DNA from: Enterococcus pseudoavium NBRC 100491
Lineage (GTDB): Bacteria; Bacillota; Bacilli; Lactobacillales; Enterococcaceae
DNA length: 64,000 bases
NCBI RefSeq assembly: GCF_001544295.1
Contig: NZ_BCQF01000013.1
Span: forward strand, 1 to 64,000
Reading direction: 5' to 3'
Shown one piece after another: positions 24,776 to 34,292 of this stretch. Below the pieces are notes generated by a model. That model was given only the letters and a program-made list of their open reading frames with translations. It had not been told where the DNA came from and did no database searches. The first letter of the stretch is position 1. Each line of letters opens with the position of its first letter. The translations under genes were made by a program, and so were the position numbers.

Positions 24776-26182
24776 TTAAATTACGGTTCCATGTTCTACT
24801 GGTTTATCAAATTCACCTGGCGCATCATCATAAATATGCCCATAAATAAAAACCGGCATTCCAATAAAACTATACTCATAAATTTGAGCAATCTGCGCTT
24901 TCGGTGTGTTCACACAACCATAACTTCCCAATTCTGTCCGATAGACCTCTGGTTGTCCAAAGTATTGCAGTTTATGATCCGTATCATGCAACCCGATTTC
25001 CGTAATCGTTTGTCCATGACTTAATAGCGGCATCCAATAATCCACCGGTACACTATACGTGCCATCTCCAGTCGTCAAAACACCACTTAAATCGACATTT
25101 CGTCGCTTGTCCATAATGGTATGGAAACCCGGAACCGTAGCGGTCCCCTTAGTGTATTGTCCGGTGATCACATCCGTCTCAACGACTAATTTCCCTTTAT
25201 TAAAGCAATACATTTTTTGATTGTCTAAATCAACTTCTATGTAATTTTTAGTTACGTGGAGCGGCTGTTTTTTAGTCTCGCCTTGCAACACAAGTTGGAT
25301 TACTTTTGTATTTTTTGTGCGCAACTTTTGTGCAATTTTCTCAGCGGATTGTTCAATATCAATAAACCAACCATAATTTCCAACATTTTTGAATCGCAAG
25401 TGTTGACCATGAATATTCGTGAAGTCCACCGGTTGATAGATTGTGGAATAATTTCGTTCTAATTCTGCGACCCATTCTGCGATCAGCGCCTGATCAAAGT
25501 CCCCTTGCTCATTCACCGAAGTAGCCAGCCTTTTTTCTGATAGAGGTATGGTTTGCTTATTCAGTTTCAATTTGACTCCTCGTTTTCTGACAGCTTCCAA
25601 CTTCTGTAGAATCTTTTTATTTTCCAAATCTTTTTTAGTAATCTCTGGCTCATGATAAAAATCTGCTAATGGGTATTCCGTCCGTAAATCATTCGCATCA
25701 ATTGCTTTAAAAATTACTCGGCGAATCTTAGTTGAATCAATCATCGTTCCGGCTTCTTCTGACTCAATGGCAAATTTTTTATTTCTGTAAACAACTTTAG
25801 CATTTTGGGCTTCTTTTCCCGCAAGAAAAGAAGCTTGATTAAGTGCTTCAGCAAACTTTTCTTTGGTATTTTTTTTTAAGGGTAAATTGAATTCCCCTCT
25901 ACGAATATTCTGCTTCAAATAGTCCCGTTGAACCTCATAGGGTGCTGCTACTTGCAGCGTGATAGTCTGCTCTTCTCCTTTCAATTTGACTTCGACTAGC
26001 CGGGTTTCCTGGCGAATTTTTTGCTCTGCCGCAGCTAGCGATAGGCCACCAACTTCAATCTTCGCTACCCTCGAGCCAAAGAAAAAATGAGTGCCAAAAT
26101 AAAGATAGATCAGTACAAATAAAATCATTGCCCCCGCAACAACACCAACAATTCGTAACACTAAATTTCCCTCTTCATTCAA
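24776..26182 (-). CDS. L,D-transpeptidase (Ldt-fm type)
   Basis: The 468-residue protein has one N-terminal membrane segment (about 10-30), a long region of repeated beta-rich domains like those of enterococcal Ldt enzymes (about 40-330), and a C-terminal YkuD catalytic domain. It would make 3-to-3 peptidoglycan cross-links resistant to beta-lactams. The catalytic histidine is in IGLHDTD and the nucleophile cysteine in GSYGCVN. The residue before Gly-Cys is tyrosine rather than the histidine of the common SHGC motif. Length matches Ldt-fm (about 466). Confidence 0.9.
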   Translation of the reverse strand: MNEEGNLVLRIVGVVAGAMILFVLIYLYFGTHFFFGSRVAKIEVGGLSLAAAEQKIRQETRLVEVKLKGEEQTITLQVAAPYEVQRDYLKQNIRRGEFNLPLKKNTKEKFAEALNQASFLAGKEAQNAKVVYRNKKFAIESEEAGTMIDSTKIRRVIFKAIDANDLRTEYPLADFYHEPEITKKDLENKKILQKLEAVRKRGVKLKLNKQTIPLSEKRLATSVNEQGDFDQALIAEWVAELERNYSTIYQPVDFTNIHGQHLRFKNVGNYGWFIDIEQSAEKIAQKLRTKNTKVIQLVLQGETKKQPLHVTKNYIEVDLDNQKMYCFNKGKLVVETDVITGQYTKGTATVPGFHTIMDKRRNVDLSGVLTTGDGTYSVPVDYWMPLLSHGQTITEIGLHDTDHKLQYFGQPEVYRTELGSYGCVNTPKAQIAQIYEYSFIGMPVFIYGHIYDDAPGEFDKPVEHGTVI

Positions 26183-26273
26183 CTCCTATCACCCACTTAC
26201 CTAATTATTAGTGATAGTATAAGGCATATAACTAATATTTTTATCGAAAATCACAATTATTAATATTTTCAAT

Positions 26274-26312
26274 AAAAAAAGATTCTGAAGCTCTCCTTAG
26301 AGCCTCAGAATC
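26274..26312 (-). terminator. Terminator of pflB
   Basis: GATTCTGA...TCAGAATC with seven T residues on the - strand, 37 bases after the stop codon. It cuts pflB off from the transpeptidase gene. Confidence 0.85.
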
Positions 26313-26348
26313 TTTCCATCATTCCATTTTGTAAAAAATCACTTTGTT

Positions 26349-28646
26349 TTACATTTTAGTATGGTCAGTCCGTGAAATCACATCACGACGTTGTTCTGGA
26401 GTTAAATCACGGAATTTCACAGCATAACCAGATACTCGGATCGTAAAGTTCGCATATTTTGGATTATCAATATCTTTATCCATTTCTTCTAATAATTCAC
26501 GTCCAAAGACGTTAACGTTCAAATGGTACCCACCTTTATCAAAGTAACCGTCTAAGACTTGACGTAGATTATCGATTTGCATCGCTTCGTCATCCGTCCG
26601 GCCTAATGCGCCTGGATTGATCGTTTGGGTATCAGAGATTCCATCTTGCGCACAAGAATAGTTTAATTTCGCCGTTGAGTTCAATGAAGCTAGTAAGCCA
26701 TTTTTCTCACCTAAAAATTTGCCATCTTGGTAACTTGGGTTTGCTCCTGGCGCTAGTGGTTTCCCTGCACGACGGCCATCTGGGGTATTCCCAGTATTTT
26801 TCCCGTAAACGACATTTGAAGTGATTGTCAATAATGACAAGGTTGGCGTTGAATCACGGTAAGTGTGCTGACGTTTGATTTGAGTCATGAAGTATTCAAG
26901 AATCCAGTTCGCCATTTCGTCTGCTTCATCGTTGTCGTTTCCGTAAGTCGGAAATTCATTTTGTGGAATATAGTCAATCGCTAAACCATCTTCATCACGA
27001 ATGACTTTCACATTGCCGTGTTTGATTGCCATCAATGAATCCGTTGCGTGAGAAATCCCAGCGATCCCCGTTGCGAAAGTCCGTTTCAAATCAGTATCCA
27101 TCAAAGCCAATTGTGGTGCTTCATACGCATATTTATCATGCATGTAATGAATTACGTTCAATGTATTGACATAAAGTTCAGCTAACCAATCTAAAACATC
27201 TTTATAGCTGTCCATAAATTGATCGAAGTCAATGCTATCGCCTTCTAGCGGACGGAAACGCGGTGCAACTTGCATCTTAGTCATTTCATCAACCCCACCG
27301 TTGATTGCATACAGAACTGCTTTCGCTAAGTTCGCACGAGCACCGAAGAATTGCATATCTTTACCGATAACTGTCGCAGATACACAGCAAGCAATCGCTG
27401 CATCATCTGAACCCCAGTATTGACGCAATAAATCATCATTTTCCAATTGAATTGAAGAGCTTTCTTTAGCCACTTTAGCAGCATAAGTCCGGAACCCTTC
27501 TGGCAAATGAGAAGAATATAAAACGGTCAAGTTTGGTTCTGGTGAAGGTCCCATGTTGGTCAATGTGTGTAAAATACGGAAATCATTCTTCGTTACTAAT
27601 GAAGAACCATCCATATTCATCCCAGCTAAAGATAAAGTCGCCCAAATTGGATAACCAGAGAATAATTGATTGTATTCAGGTGTCCGAGCAAATTTCACCA
27701 TCCGTAATTTCATGATTAGGTGATCGATCATTTCTTGTGCTTCAAACTCAGTGATTAAGCCACGGTCTAAGTCACGTTGAATATAGATATCTAAGAAAGC
27801 AGAAATTCGACCGATTGACATCGCTGCCCCATTTTGCGATTTAATCGCTGCTAGGTATCCGAAGTATAACCATTGAATAGCTTCTTGCGCGTTTGCTGCC
27901 GGTTTTGAAATATCGTAGCCATAGCTAGCCGCCATTTCTTTCATATCTGCTAATGCTCGGTATTGTTCAGAAACTTCTTCCCGCAATTGGATGACATCAT
28001 TGGTCATCACTTTGCTACCAACATTTTTCCAGTCTTTTTTCTTTTCTTTCATTAAGAAATCAATTCCGTATAATGCAACGCGGCGATAGTCCCCAATGAT
28101 TCGTCCGCGGCCGTAAGCATCTGGCAGACCAGTAATAATTTTATTTTTACGGGCTAAACGCATTTCATCAGTATAGGCATCAAATACCCCTTGATTATGC
28201 GTCTTACGCCATTTATTAAAGATAAATGACATTTCATCATCGACATCGTAACCATTAGATTCCAACGCCTTGTTTGCCATATTAATTCCGCCAAAAGGCA
28301 TGAACGCTTGTTTCAATGGTACATCTGTTTGCAAACCAACGATTTTTTCTTCTTCTTTAATCAAATAGCCTGGTTCATGAGAGGTGATCGTTGCCGGAAC
28401 ATCATTATCCATATCATAGACGCCGTTCTTTTTGTGTTGTACTTCAAAAAGTTCTTGCAATTTATCCCATAATTTTTCCGTACTTGGGGCTGCTGCTTCT
28501 AAAAAGCTATCGTCTCCAGTATACTCTGTGTAGTTGCGTTTGATAAAATCTAACGTGTTGACTTCATGCTGCCAACGACCTTCGTTAAAACCTTCCCAAG
28601 GCTTTTTTGTTTGTTCAACAGTTTTTTCCATTGTAGTAGTTTTCAT
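26349..28646 (-). CDS. pflB: Formate acetyltransferase (pyruvate formate-lyase)
   Basis: PflB converts pyruvate and CoA to acetyl-CoA and formate in anaerobic fermentation. The 765-residue glycyl-radical enzyme shows the catalytic cysteine pair in AIACCVSA (near 420) and the radical glycine in RVSGYAVKF near the C-terminus. Length and ends are normal. The activating enzyme gene pflA, often next to pflB, is not adjacent here: a terminator follows and the upstream 500 bases are noncoding. Transcription is probably anaerobically controlled. Confidence 0.97.
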   Translation of the reverse strand: MKTTTMEKTVEQTKKPWEGFNEGRWQHEVNTLDFIKRNYTEYTGDDSFLEAAAPSTEKLWDKLQELFEVQHKKNGVYDMDNDVPATITSHEPGYLIKEEEKIVGLQTDVPLKQAFMPFGGINMANKALESNGYDVDDEMSFIFNKWRKTHNQGVFDAYTDEMRLARKNKIITGLPDAYGRGRIIGDYRRVALYGIDFLMKEKKKDWKNVGSKVMTNDVIQLREEVSEQYRALADMKEMAASYGYDISKPAANAQEAIQWLYFGYLAAIKSQNGAAMSIGRISAFLDIYIQRDLDRGLITEFEAQEMIDHLIMKLRMVKFARTPEYNQLFSGYPIWATLSLAGMNMDGSSLVTKNDFRILHTLTNMGPSPEPNLTVLYSSHLPEGFRTYAAKVAKESSSIQLENDDLLRQYWGSDDAAIACCVSATVIGKDMQFFGARANLAKAVLYAINGGVDEMTKMQVAPRFRPLEGDSIDFDQFMDSYKDVLDWLAELYVNTLNVIHYMHDKYAYEAPQLALMDTDLKRTFATGIAGISHATDSLMAIKHGNVKVIRDEDGLAIDYIPQNEFPTYGNDNDEADEMANWILEYFMTQIKRQHTYRDSTPTLSLLTITSNVVYGKNTGNTPDGRRAGKPLAPGANPSYQDGKFLGEKNGLLASLNSTAKLNYSCAQDGISDTQTINPGALGRTDDEAMQIDNLRQVLDGYFDKGGYHLNVNVFGRELLEEMDKDIDNPKYANFTIRVSGYAVKFRDLTPEQRRDVISRTDHTKM

Positions 28647-29142
28647 TTGAGCGCTCCTTTGTTAAATAGTTTCAAACTAATTTGAAATGATTATAACAAA
28701 AGAATCCGTTTTAAGAAAGGGCTTTTTTGCCTTCTGTCAATAATAAATCATTTTAAAACAATGATAGTTTCTTTAAAATGAATTCTCATCTGTTGCATTA
28801 CCGATTATAACAGATGGTGTAATTGATAATGACAGTTTCTAGCTGATAACAGCATTTGCTTGGTATCAGCTGTTTTCTATTCCCTCATGCGTTGAAAAAC
28901 AGCGGACTGATACAGAATTATGAGCGGAATAATCCTCACTTCAAACTCTCATAGTTTTAAAAAACAAGAAAAAAAATGACTTCAATTTTCAATTAGAAAA
29001 ATCGAAATCATCTCTTTTTTATTATAAGATTTTTTTGCTGCTTTAAGAGCTATAACAAATAATTTATTCTTTAAAACTTCTTTTGTCCAGACTTGCTCCT
29101 AGCTAAAAAAGCTCTGTCATAGTTACTTCATTATTCATTGAA
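28647..29142. other. Intergenic region upstream of pflB
   Basis: No gene is seen. Three perfect 8-bp-arm inverted repeats of different sequence are spaced through it: 28750-28779 (ATTTTAAA/TTTAAAAT), 28787-28816 (CATCTGTT/AACAGATG) and 28841-28871 (AGCTGATA/TATCAGCT), each with a 14- or 15-base spacer. A further hairpin with T run at 28970-29011 probably terminates the regulator gene at 29143. Confidence 0.45.
28970..29011. terminator. Terminator downstream of the winged-helix regulator
   Basis: An imperfect long stem (ATGACTTC.../...GAAATCAT) with T runs on both sides lies 130 bases after the stop codon of the regulator at 29143. Confidence 0.45.
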
Positions 29143-29841
29143 TCACGCATTGTATTCTTTTATATGTTCATTCATCAATCCGCTCGGAACATCGTGTAAA
29201 CGATACCCATTTCCCCAATAGGTAATGATTCGAACATTATCGATATGAGCATGAGCAATTTTCTTACGAATGTTTCCAACCGCAGTAGACATCTGAACTA
29301 AACGCGATTTACTGACCTCATTGTTCCAAACCTTGTTACATAGCTCATCACGAGAAATGATTTTCCCGTTGCCTTCAGCCAGGGCACAAATTATTTTTTT
29401 CTCAATATTGTTTAATGAACTATAGAAAAGCACCAGATCCTGCTTTTTCATTTCAGACTGTCTCACTAATCCTGTTGAAATCGTTTCATTTTGTCCTTTG
29501 CGTTTATCACTCAACAGTAAAAATTCTCTTAATTCTGTCAATGTACAATCAATCGATAAACAATGATTCTCATCAATATTCGGGACCGGTTCATCCGTCC
29601 GGCGCAAATAATGCAGATCTTTTTCCAAAACAATCGGTAAAATTTCATTGAATTCTTGATTTGTTAATGTCTCGCTAAAAATAATTACATCGAATAGAGA
29701 CAAAATATCCTCAAAATAATTCGGTTTATCTTCATCAAAAAACTCTTTTAAAACAAATACTTCATAATCTAATCGCTGTAGTTCATTTTGAAACTCTTGC
29801 TCGATAATAATATTTCTCGTCAAAATAAGTACTTTTTTCAT
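29143..29841 (-). CDS. Orphan winged-helix regulator A (OmpR-like)
   Basis: This 232-residue protein resembles OmpR/PhoB-type regulators: a degenerate receiver-like N-terminus (about 1-120, lacking a clear phosphoacceptor Asp in the usual place) and a C-terminal trans_reg_C winged helix (about 140-225, IISRDELCNKVW ... VRIITYWGNGYRL). No sensor kinase gene is adjacent. It is a paralogue of the gene at 31424, sharing FSETL near 55 and the LRRT motif near 82. Such orphans in enterococci and streptococci are often regulators of surface or stress genes; target unknown. Confidence 0.75.
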   Translation of the reverse strand: MKKVLILTRNIIIEQEFQNELQRLDYEVFVLKEFFDEDKPNYFEDILSLFDVIIFSETLTNQEFNEILPIVLEKDLHYLRRTDEPVPNIDENHCLSIDCTLTELREFLLLSDKRKGQNETISTGLVRQSEMKKQDLVLFYSSLNNIEKKIICALAEGNGKIISRDELCNKVWNNEVSKSRLVQMSTAVGNIRKKIAHAHIDNVRIITYWGNGYRLHDVPSGLMNEHIKEYNA

Positions 29842-31423
29842 CTTCCCTCACTCCACTTCTCTACTTTTCCATTCACCCTTTAACTCTGTCTATCCTTACT
29901 AACTTTTCCACTTTTTTTATTATAGAAAGCCTGTTTTCTCTGCTTTCGAAAAACAGCTGCCTCTTCCTGTAACCTTCCGTTTATGCTGATTCATCGAATT
30001 ACTTCCAATTGATACAAACACTATTTTCCAAACTTTTCTCAGCTCTTTTCTTTATAATTAAATCCAAAAGTTATTTACTTATCTATGTATGATTTTTGCG
30101 TATTATGTAATTCATTCATCCAAATTTCAGTCATATTACCGTCTCTGAAGAAAGCCTGAATAGCTTATCTTCTATTTACTATCTGCCGATTTTTCTGCTA
30201 TTTTCTTTTAAAATCGCTTTCCTTTAATGCATTGATAAATTAGCTAAAAAAACGATTATCCCTGTCCTATTTCAAATTCAAAATCTTTTATTTGCATTTT
30301 GAATTTTATCGTACTTGAGAAAAACAAAAAATCAACAGGAACCGACTAGCGATAACCTCAGTTATAAAATCAGCAAAAAAATAAAAGTACGCCCTAATTC
30401 AAAAAATATAAAAATTATTTTTATTGTAAATAAATAATTTTTATGTTTTATTATGCATCGGTTTTAAAAAATTATAAAATATTTTTTGTAACAAATCAAC
30501 TGTATGTTAATAAAGAAATAAACCTTTTTTTAAAAATGTTTATTTGCATCGATTTTTTCATCATTTGCACATTTAACAAAAACATTCCAGGACTTAGATT
30601 ATATTTTATAAAAAAATCCAATAAAAAAGATTACATAATAATTATTATCTAAAAACAATAATAGATTTGAAGCTATAAACAGAAATTTTACAGCACTATT
30701 TTTTTCCATCAAAAAACGGGGCAGCCGTTTCTCTCCACTTACCTTTAGATCCAATAACCAGGTTAAAATCATAGGCGAACATAAAATATGAATGTAGTCA
30801 GAATGAATATTTATGCTTGAATAGTTTATGTTTATTAATTTAGCTCATTTTATTTCTTCCCTACCGTGAGTTATTTTTTTATTCAACAAATTGTTTTACC
30901 TTTCTTTAGTTATTCTAATCTACCCACTCTATTCTTACTTAAGAAATACATAATTAATATTTCCAAACAAATAGATAGCTATAACACAGACTTTTTTCAG
31001 TACATCGTTTTGAAATTACTTTATAACAATCATTCTTATATTATTATAGGAAGTAATAGATTAACTATTTTTTTATTAAACAGTAAAAACAAAGTCATTT
31101 TATGACTCAAAACAATCTTTTTTTTCTTACCAAATCTTTTATTATTGCATTAATATAATAGCTACTTTTACTATCCTTGCTTTGAGAAGACTTCAGACAG
31201 AAGTCCCCTCTAGAATTTCTCCAAATCCTTTTGAGCAAACTAAATTTAGCTAACTGTTTTTCGCATTCTCCTGTTCGTTTACTTTTGATAGCAAAGCTTC
31301 GTCCTTTTTATCACAAAAAAACCATCCCCATTTCTAACACTAGAAACAAGAATAGTTTTAAAATTATCTTTTGTTGGGATTTTATCGATTTAGCCTGATT
31401 TGACTCCTCAAAAAGCGAGTTGC
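29842..31423. other. AT-rich gene desert between two paralogous regulators
   Basis: About 1.58 kb with visibly low GC. Only short ORFs without convincing ribosome sites appear (for example 30443-30652 and 30866-31105 on the + strand, both rich in Ile, Phe, Lys and Tyr as expected from AT bias). I see no RNA gene. It may be a decayed insertion or an extended regulatory region. Confidence 0.5.
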
Positions 31424-32125
31424 CTATGAATTTACCAATTGTTGATTTTCCACAAAATCATTTTCTAAATACTCGAAAATCTTTTTATTCAAACGGTAAC
31501 CTTGTCCCCAAACGGTCTGAATCACTTCATCACCAAATTCGTAGGCTAATTTTTCATTCACTTTAGATACAACTTTTGATAAGCTAGCTAAAACTGATTT
31601 TGTAGGATCTTTCCCCCAAATTTTCCGACTAATTTCTTCTCTAGAAACTGTTCGATCGCCAGACTGAATCAAATAATAAACAATTTCTTTTTGCTTCAAT
31701 TTCAAATTTAAGTCAGATAGTTTTTGCTTAACTGAAATTTGCTGAACACGATCCGCGTTCTTCGCTGAAAGATGCGCTAATTCTGCAATAAGCAATAGTT
31801 CTCTTAGCCTCTCCAAGGTAGCATCCAAAGGCAGCCAGGCATCAAAAACGGGCAGTTCTTCATCGCAGCGAGTTTCAGTTGTCCGCCGAAAACTTTTTAG
31901 TTGCTCCTGTGGCAACAATTGCATTAATTCAGTGGCCTCTTTATCGTAGAGTGTTTCACTAAAGATGACTCCTTCAAATTGGGAAAGAAATTGTCGGTTC
32001 ATAGTTTTTTTCTTTATTGATTGAATCAAACTATTAGAACAATAAACCTCGTTCCCTAATTGTTTTAATTGACGCTCAAAATTATCTTCATATAATGGAA
32101 CCTTGGTCAACAATAATAATCGCAT
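31424..32125 (-). CDS. Orphan winged-helix regulator B (OmpR-like)
   Basis: The start is ATG 32125, after GGGAAGGTGAG, giving 233 residues; the ORF extends upstream but without a better site. The N-terminal domain is receiver-like but degenerate (FEGVIFSETLYDKEA), followed by a linker and a C-terminal winged helix (TVSREEISRKIWGKDP ... VIQTVWGQGYRLN). It shares domain order and the FSETL and RRT landmarks with the regulator at 29143, so the two are probably duplicates. No kinase gene is nearby. Target genes are not evident. Confidence 0.75.
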   Translation of the reverse strand: MRLLLLTKVPLYEDNFERQLKQLGNEVYCSNSLIQSIKKKTMNRQFLSQFEGVIFSETLYDKEATELMQLLPQEQLKSFRRTTETRCDEELPVFDAWLPLDATLERLRELLLIAELAHLSAKNADRVQQISVKQKLSDLNLKLKQKEIVYYLIQSGDRTVSREEISRKIWGKDPTKSVLASLSKVVSKVNEKLAYEFGDEVIQTVWGQGYRLNKKIFEYLENDFVENQQLVNS

Positions 32126-32357
32126 CTTACTCTCACCTTCCCTATAAACATCCAACGTTCTTTTTTCATTATTTTATCGACACGTTTAAATAATATGAAT
32201 AATTAATAAATAATTATATTTATATATAAACACATTATATTATACAGTTAACATAAGGTCAATTTATATTTCAATTAATAAAAATACTTACTTTACATAC
32301 GAGACTGCTTATATCAGCTGGAATATAACAATTATAAAAGGATTATTTAATCAGTAA

Positions 32358-32404
32358 TAAAAAACTGTCCATCTTCTGCATTACGCAAAAAATGAACAGT
32401 TTTC
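32358..32404 (-). terminator. Terminator of the purine permease gene
   Basis: AAAACTGTTCAT...ATGGACAGTTTT with T run on the - strand, just after the stop codon at 32415. Confidence 0.75.
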
Positions 32405-32414
32405 AATTTAAAAT

Positions 32415-33728
32415 TTATTTTACATTTAAAATCCACATAAAACCGATAAAGACAAAGAATAATCCATACATAATTGGTGATACTTCTTTACCACGTTTCG
32501 CAGCAATCATCGTGATTGGATAAAAGATAAAACCTAAGGCAATACCATCTGAGATACTATAGGTCAATGGCATTCCAATCAAAATCAAAAAGGAAGGGAT
32601 TGCCATTTCCAATTGATCCCAATTTATTTGACGTAAAGATTGTGCCATCAGTACGCCGACAATAATCAACGCTGGCGCCGTAACTTGTGAGGTCACCACT
32701 GATAGTAACGGCGAAAAGAATAGACCAAAGATAAAGAAAATTCCGGTCGTAATTGCAGTTAGACCCGAACGACCACCAACCGCGATTCCAGCAGATGATT
32801 CTACATAAGCCCCCACCGGTGACGTTCCTAATAATGATCCAGCTAACATTGCGGTAGAGTCAGAAGCTAGTGCTTTCCCGACTCGCGGCATTTTGTTGTC
32901 TTTCATAAAACCAGCTTGATTGGCTAAACCGACTAAAGTCCCGGCAGTGTCAAAGAAGGTCACTAATAGGAAAGTTAACACAACGACCCATAGTTGCAAG
33001 GTATTAATATCTTTAACATGTTTCAAGGCCACTAAAAAAGTCGGTTTTAAACTAGGCGCCGTTGAAATAATTTGACTTGGTGCTTGGATCAAGCCAGTCG
33101 CTAAACCTAGTAACGTGGTTGCCATCATTCCGATAAAAATTCCACCAGGAACACGTTTAACCATTAAAATTGAGGTCACCACCAGACCAAAAATAGTTAG
33201 CCAAGTTGTCCCCACGCTCATAGAGCCTAACCCAACCAATGTCGATTTATTCGCAACAATAATGCCACCTTCACTCAATCCTAAAAAGGCAATAAATAAA
33301 CCAATTCCGCCAGAAATCGCATATTTTAAATCAGCTGGAATAGCGTCGATAATCATTTCCCGCAATTTGAAAATCGTAATTAAAATAAAAATCAATGAAG
33401 CCACAAATACTCCCGCTAAAGCCGTTTCCCAACGAATCCCCATTCCGACACAGACCGAATAAGCAAAAAAGGCATTGATTCCAAGTGCAGGTGCTGTTGC
33501 AATTGGATAGCGCGCAAGTACTCCCATCAAAATACAACCCAAAGCACTGGCTAATGCAGTCGCAGTAAAGACGGCTCCTTCATCCATGCCCGAAGCGCCT
33601 AAAACACTCGGATTAACAAAAAGAATATAAGCCATCGAAATAAAGGTGGTAAAGCCCGCCAAAATTTCTCTTCTTACTGTTGTATTTAATGTTTCAAGTT
33701 CAAAATAAGAACTTAACTTTGTTTTCAT
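32415..33728 (-). CDS. NCS2/AzgA-family purine permease
   Basis: The 437-residue membrane protein has the features of AzgA/PbuG-type permeases: FTTFISMAYILFVNPSVLG near residues 27-46, TAPALGINAFFAY, FFDTAGTLVG and SSAGIAVGGRSGLTA. These permeases take up hypoxanthine, guanine or adenine by proton symport. Two PurBox-like sites upstream support purine regulation. It is monocistronic with a terminator. The exact substrate cannot be told. Confidence 0.9.
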   Translation of the reverse strand: MKTKLSSYFELETLNTTVRREILAGFTTFISMAYILFVNPSVLGASGMDEGAVFTATALASALGCILMGVLARYPIATAPALGINAFFAYSVCVGMGIRWETALAGVFVASLIFILITIFKLREMIIDAIPADLKYAISGGIGLFIAFLGLSEGGIIVANKSTLVGLGSMSVGTTWLTIFGLVVTSILMVKRVPGGIFIGMMATTLLGLATGLIQAPSQIISTAPSLKPTFLVALKHVKDINTLQLWVVVLTFLLVTFFDTAGTLVGLANQAGFMKDNKMPRVGKALASDSTAMLAGSLLGTSPVGAYVESSAGIAVGGRSGLTAITTGIFFIFGLFFSPLLSVVTSQVTAPALIIVGVLMAQSLRQINWDQLEMAIPSFLILIGMPLTYSISDGIALGFIFYPITMIAAKRGKEVSPIMYGLFFVFIGFMWILNVK

Positions 33729-33750
33729 GATACTCCTCCTATATTCTTAA

Positions 33751-33760
33751 TAATGTTCGT
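33751..33760 (-). promoter_or_regulatory. PurBox 1
   Basis: ACGAACATTA on the - strand resembles the PurR-binding core (CCGAACAWT) of Lactobacillales purine genes, close to the permease start codon. Confidence 0.5.
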
Positions 33761-33849
33761 AAAATAATAGCTTTGTTTTTCAAACAACGAGGACAATCAT
33801 ATAATAAACAAGATAATAAGTAAATAGCTTCGTACATTTTCAACAAAAT

Positions 33850-33860
33850 CCGAACATTAT
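33850..33860 (+). promoter_or_regulatory. PurBox 2
   Basis: CCGAACATTAT is a full PurBox core on the + strand, 90 bases from and inverted relative to PurBox 1. Together they bracket the likely promoter of the purine permease. Confidence 0.6.
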
Positions 33861-33928
33861 TAAAAATCAAAATGGAAACCCTTTACTAACTTAAAAATAA
33901 ACCCACCTCAAAACACGAGAGCCACAGT

Positions 33929-33968
33929 TAAAAAGCCAATTTAACTTCCCAATGGAAATTAAATCGGC
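33929..33968 (-). terminator. Terminator of the persulfide operon
   Basis: An imperfect stem with GATTTAATTTCC pairing to GGGAAGTTAAATT, followed by TTTTTAAC on the - strand, 25 bases after the last rhodanese gene. Confidence 0.7.
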
Positions 33969-33992
33969 CTACTTACTAAAACTGCCTAAAAA

Positions 33993-34292
33993 TCATCGAG
34001 TCAATCTTCCTGGCCAAGTTGCTGTTCCCCCTAAAACGTTAGTAACTTTATAGCCTTGACTGGCTAAAAAAGCACAGGCGTTTTCTGAGCGAGCCCCTGA
34101 TTGACAAATCAAATAATATTCTTCATTCGGGTTCAAAACTTCCTTTGCAGTCCCTAAACTGCTTAAGGGTAGATTTTGAGCCTTTGGAACATGTCCTCTT
34201 TCATATTCATAGGCTTCGCGAACGTCGACTATTTGCAAATCCTTTTTCGTTGCTAAATGATAAAAATCGACCATCGCAATTGCATCACTCAT
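33993..34292 (-). CDS. Single-domain rhodanese (sulfurtransferase)
   Basis: This 99-residue protein is one rhodanese domain with the active-site loop CQSGARSENA (cysteine near 63). It probably moves sulfane sulfur from low-molecular-weight persulfides. It is the last gene of a three-gene operon and its start overlaps the end of the CoA-disulfide reductase by eight bases. In E. faecalis the same set of genes is reported to be controlled by CstR, so the role in persulfide detoxification is well supported by context. Confidence 0.88.
   Translation of the reverse strand: MSDAIAMVDFYHLATKKDLQIVDVREAYEYERGHVPKAQNLPLSSLGTAKEVLNPNEEYYLICQSGARSENACAFLASQGYKVTNVLGGTATWPGRLTR

Noticed and set aside
30443-31105. 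Two ORFs of 69 and 79 codons in the AT-rich gap
   Set aside because: No ribosome sites and composition typical of AT bias (Ile, Phe, Lys, Tyr), so not called as genes.
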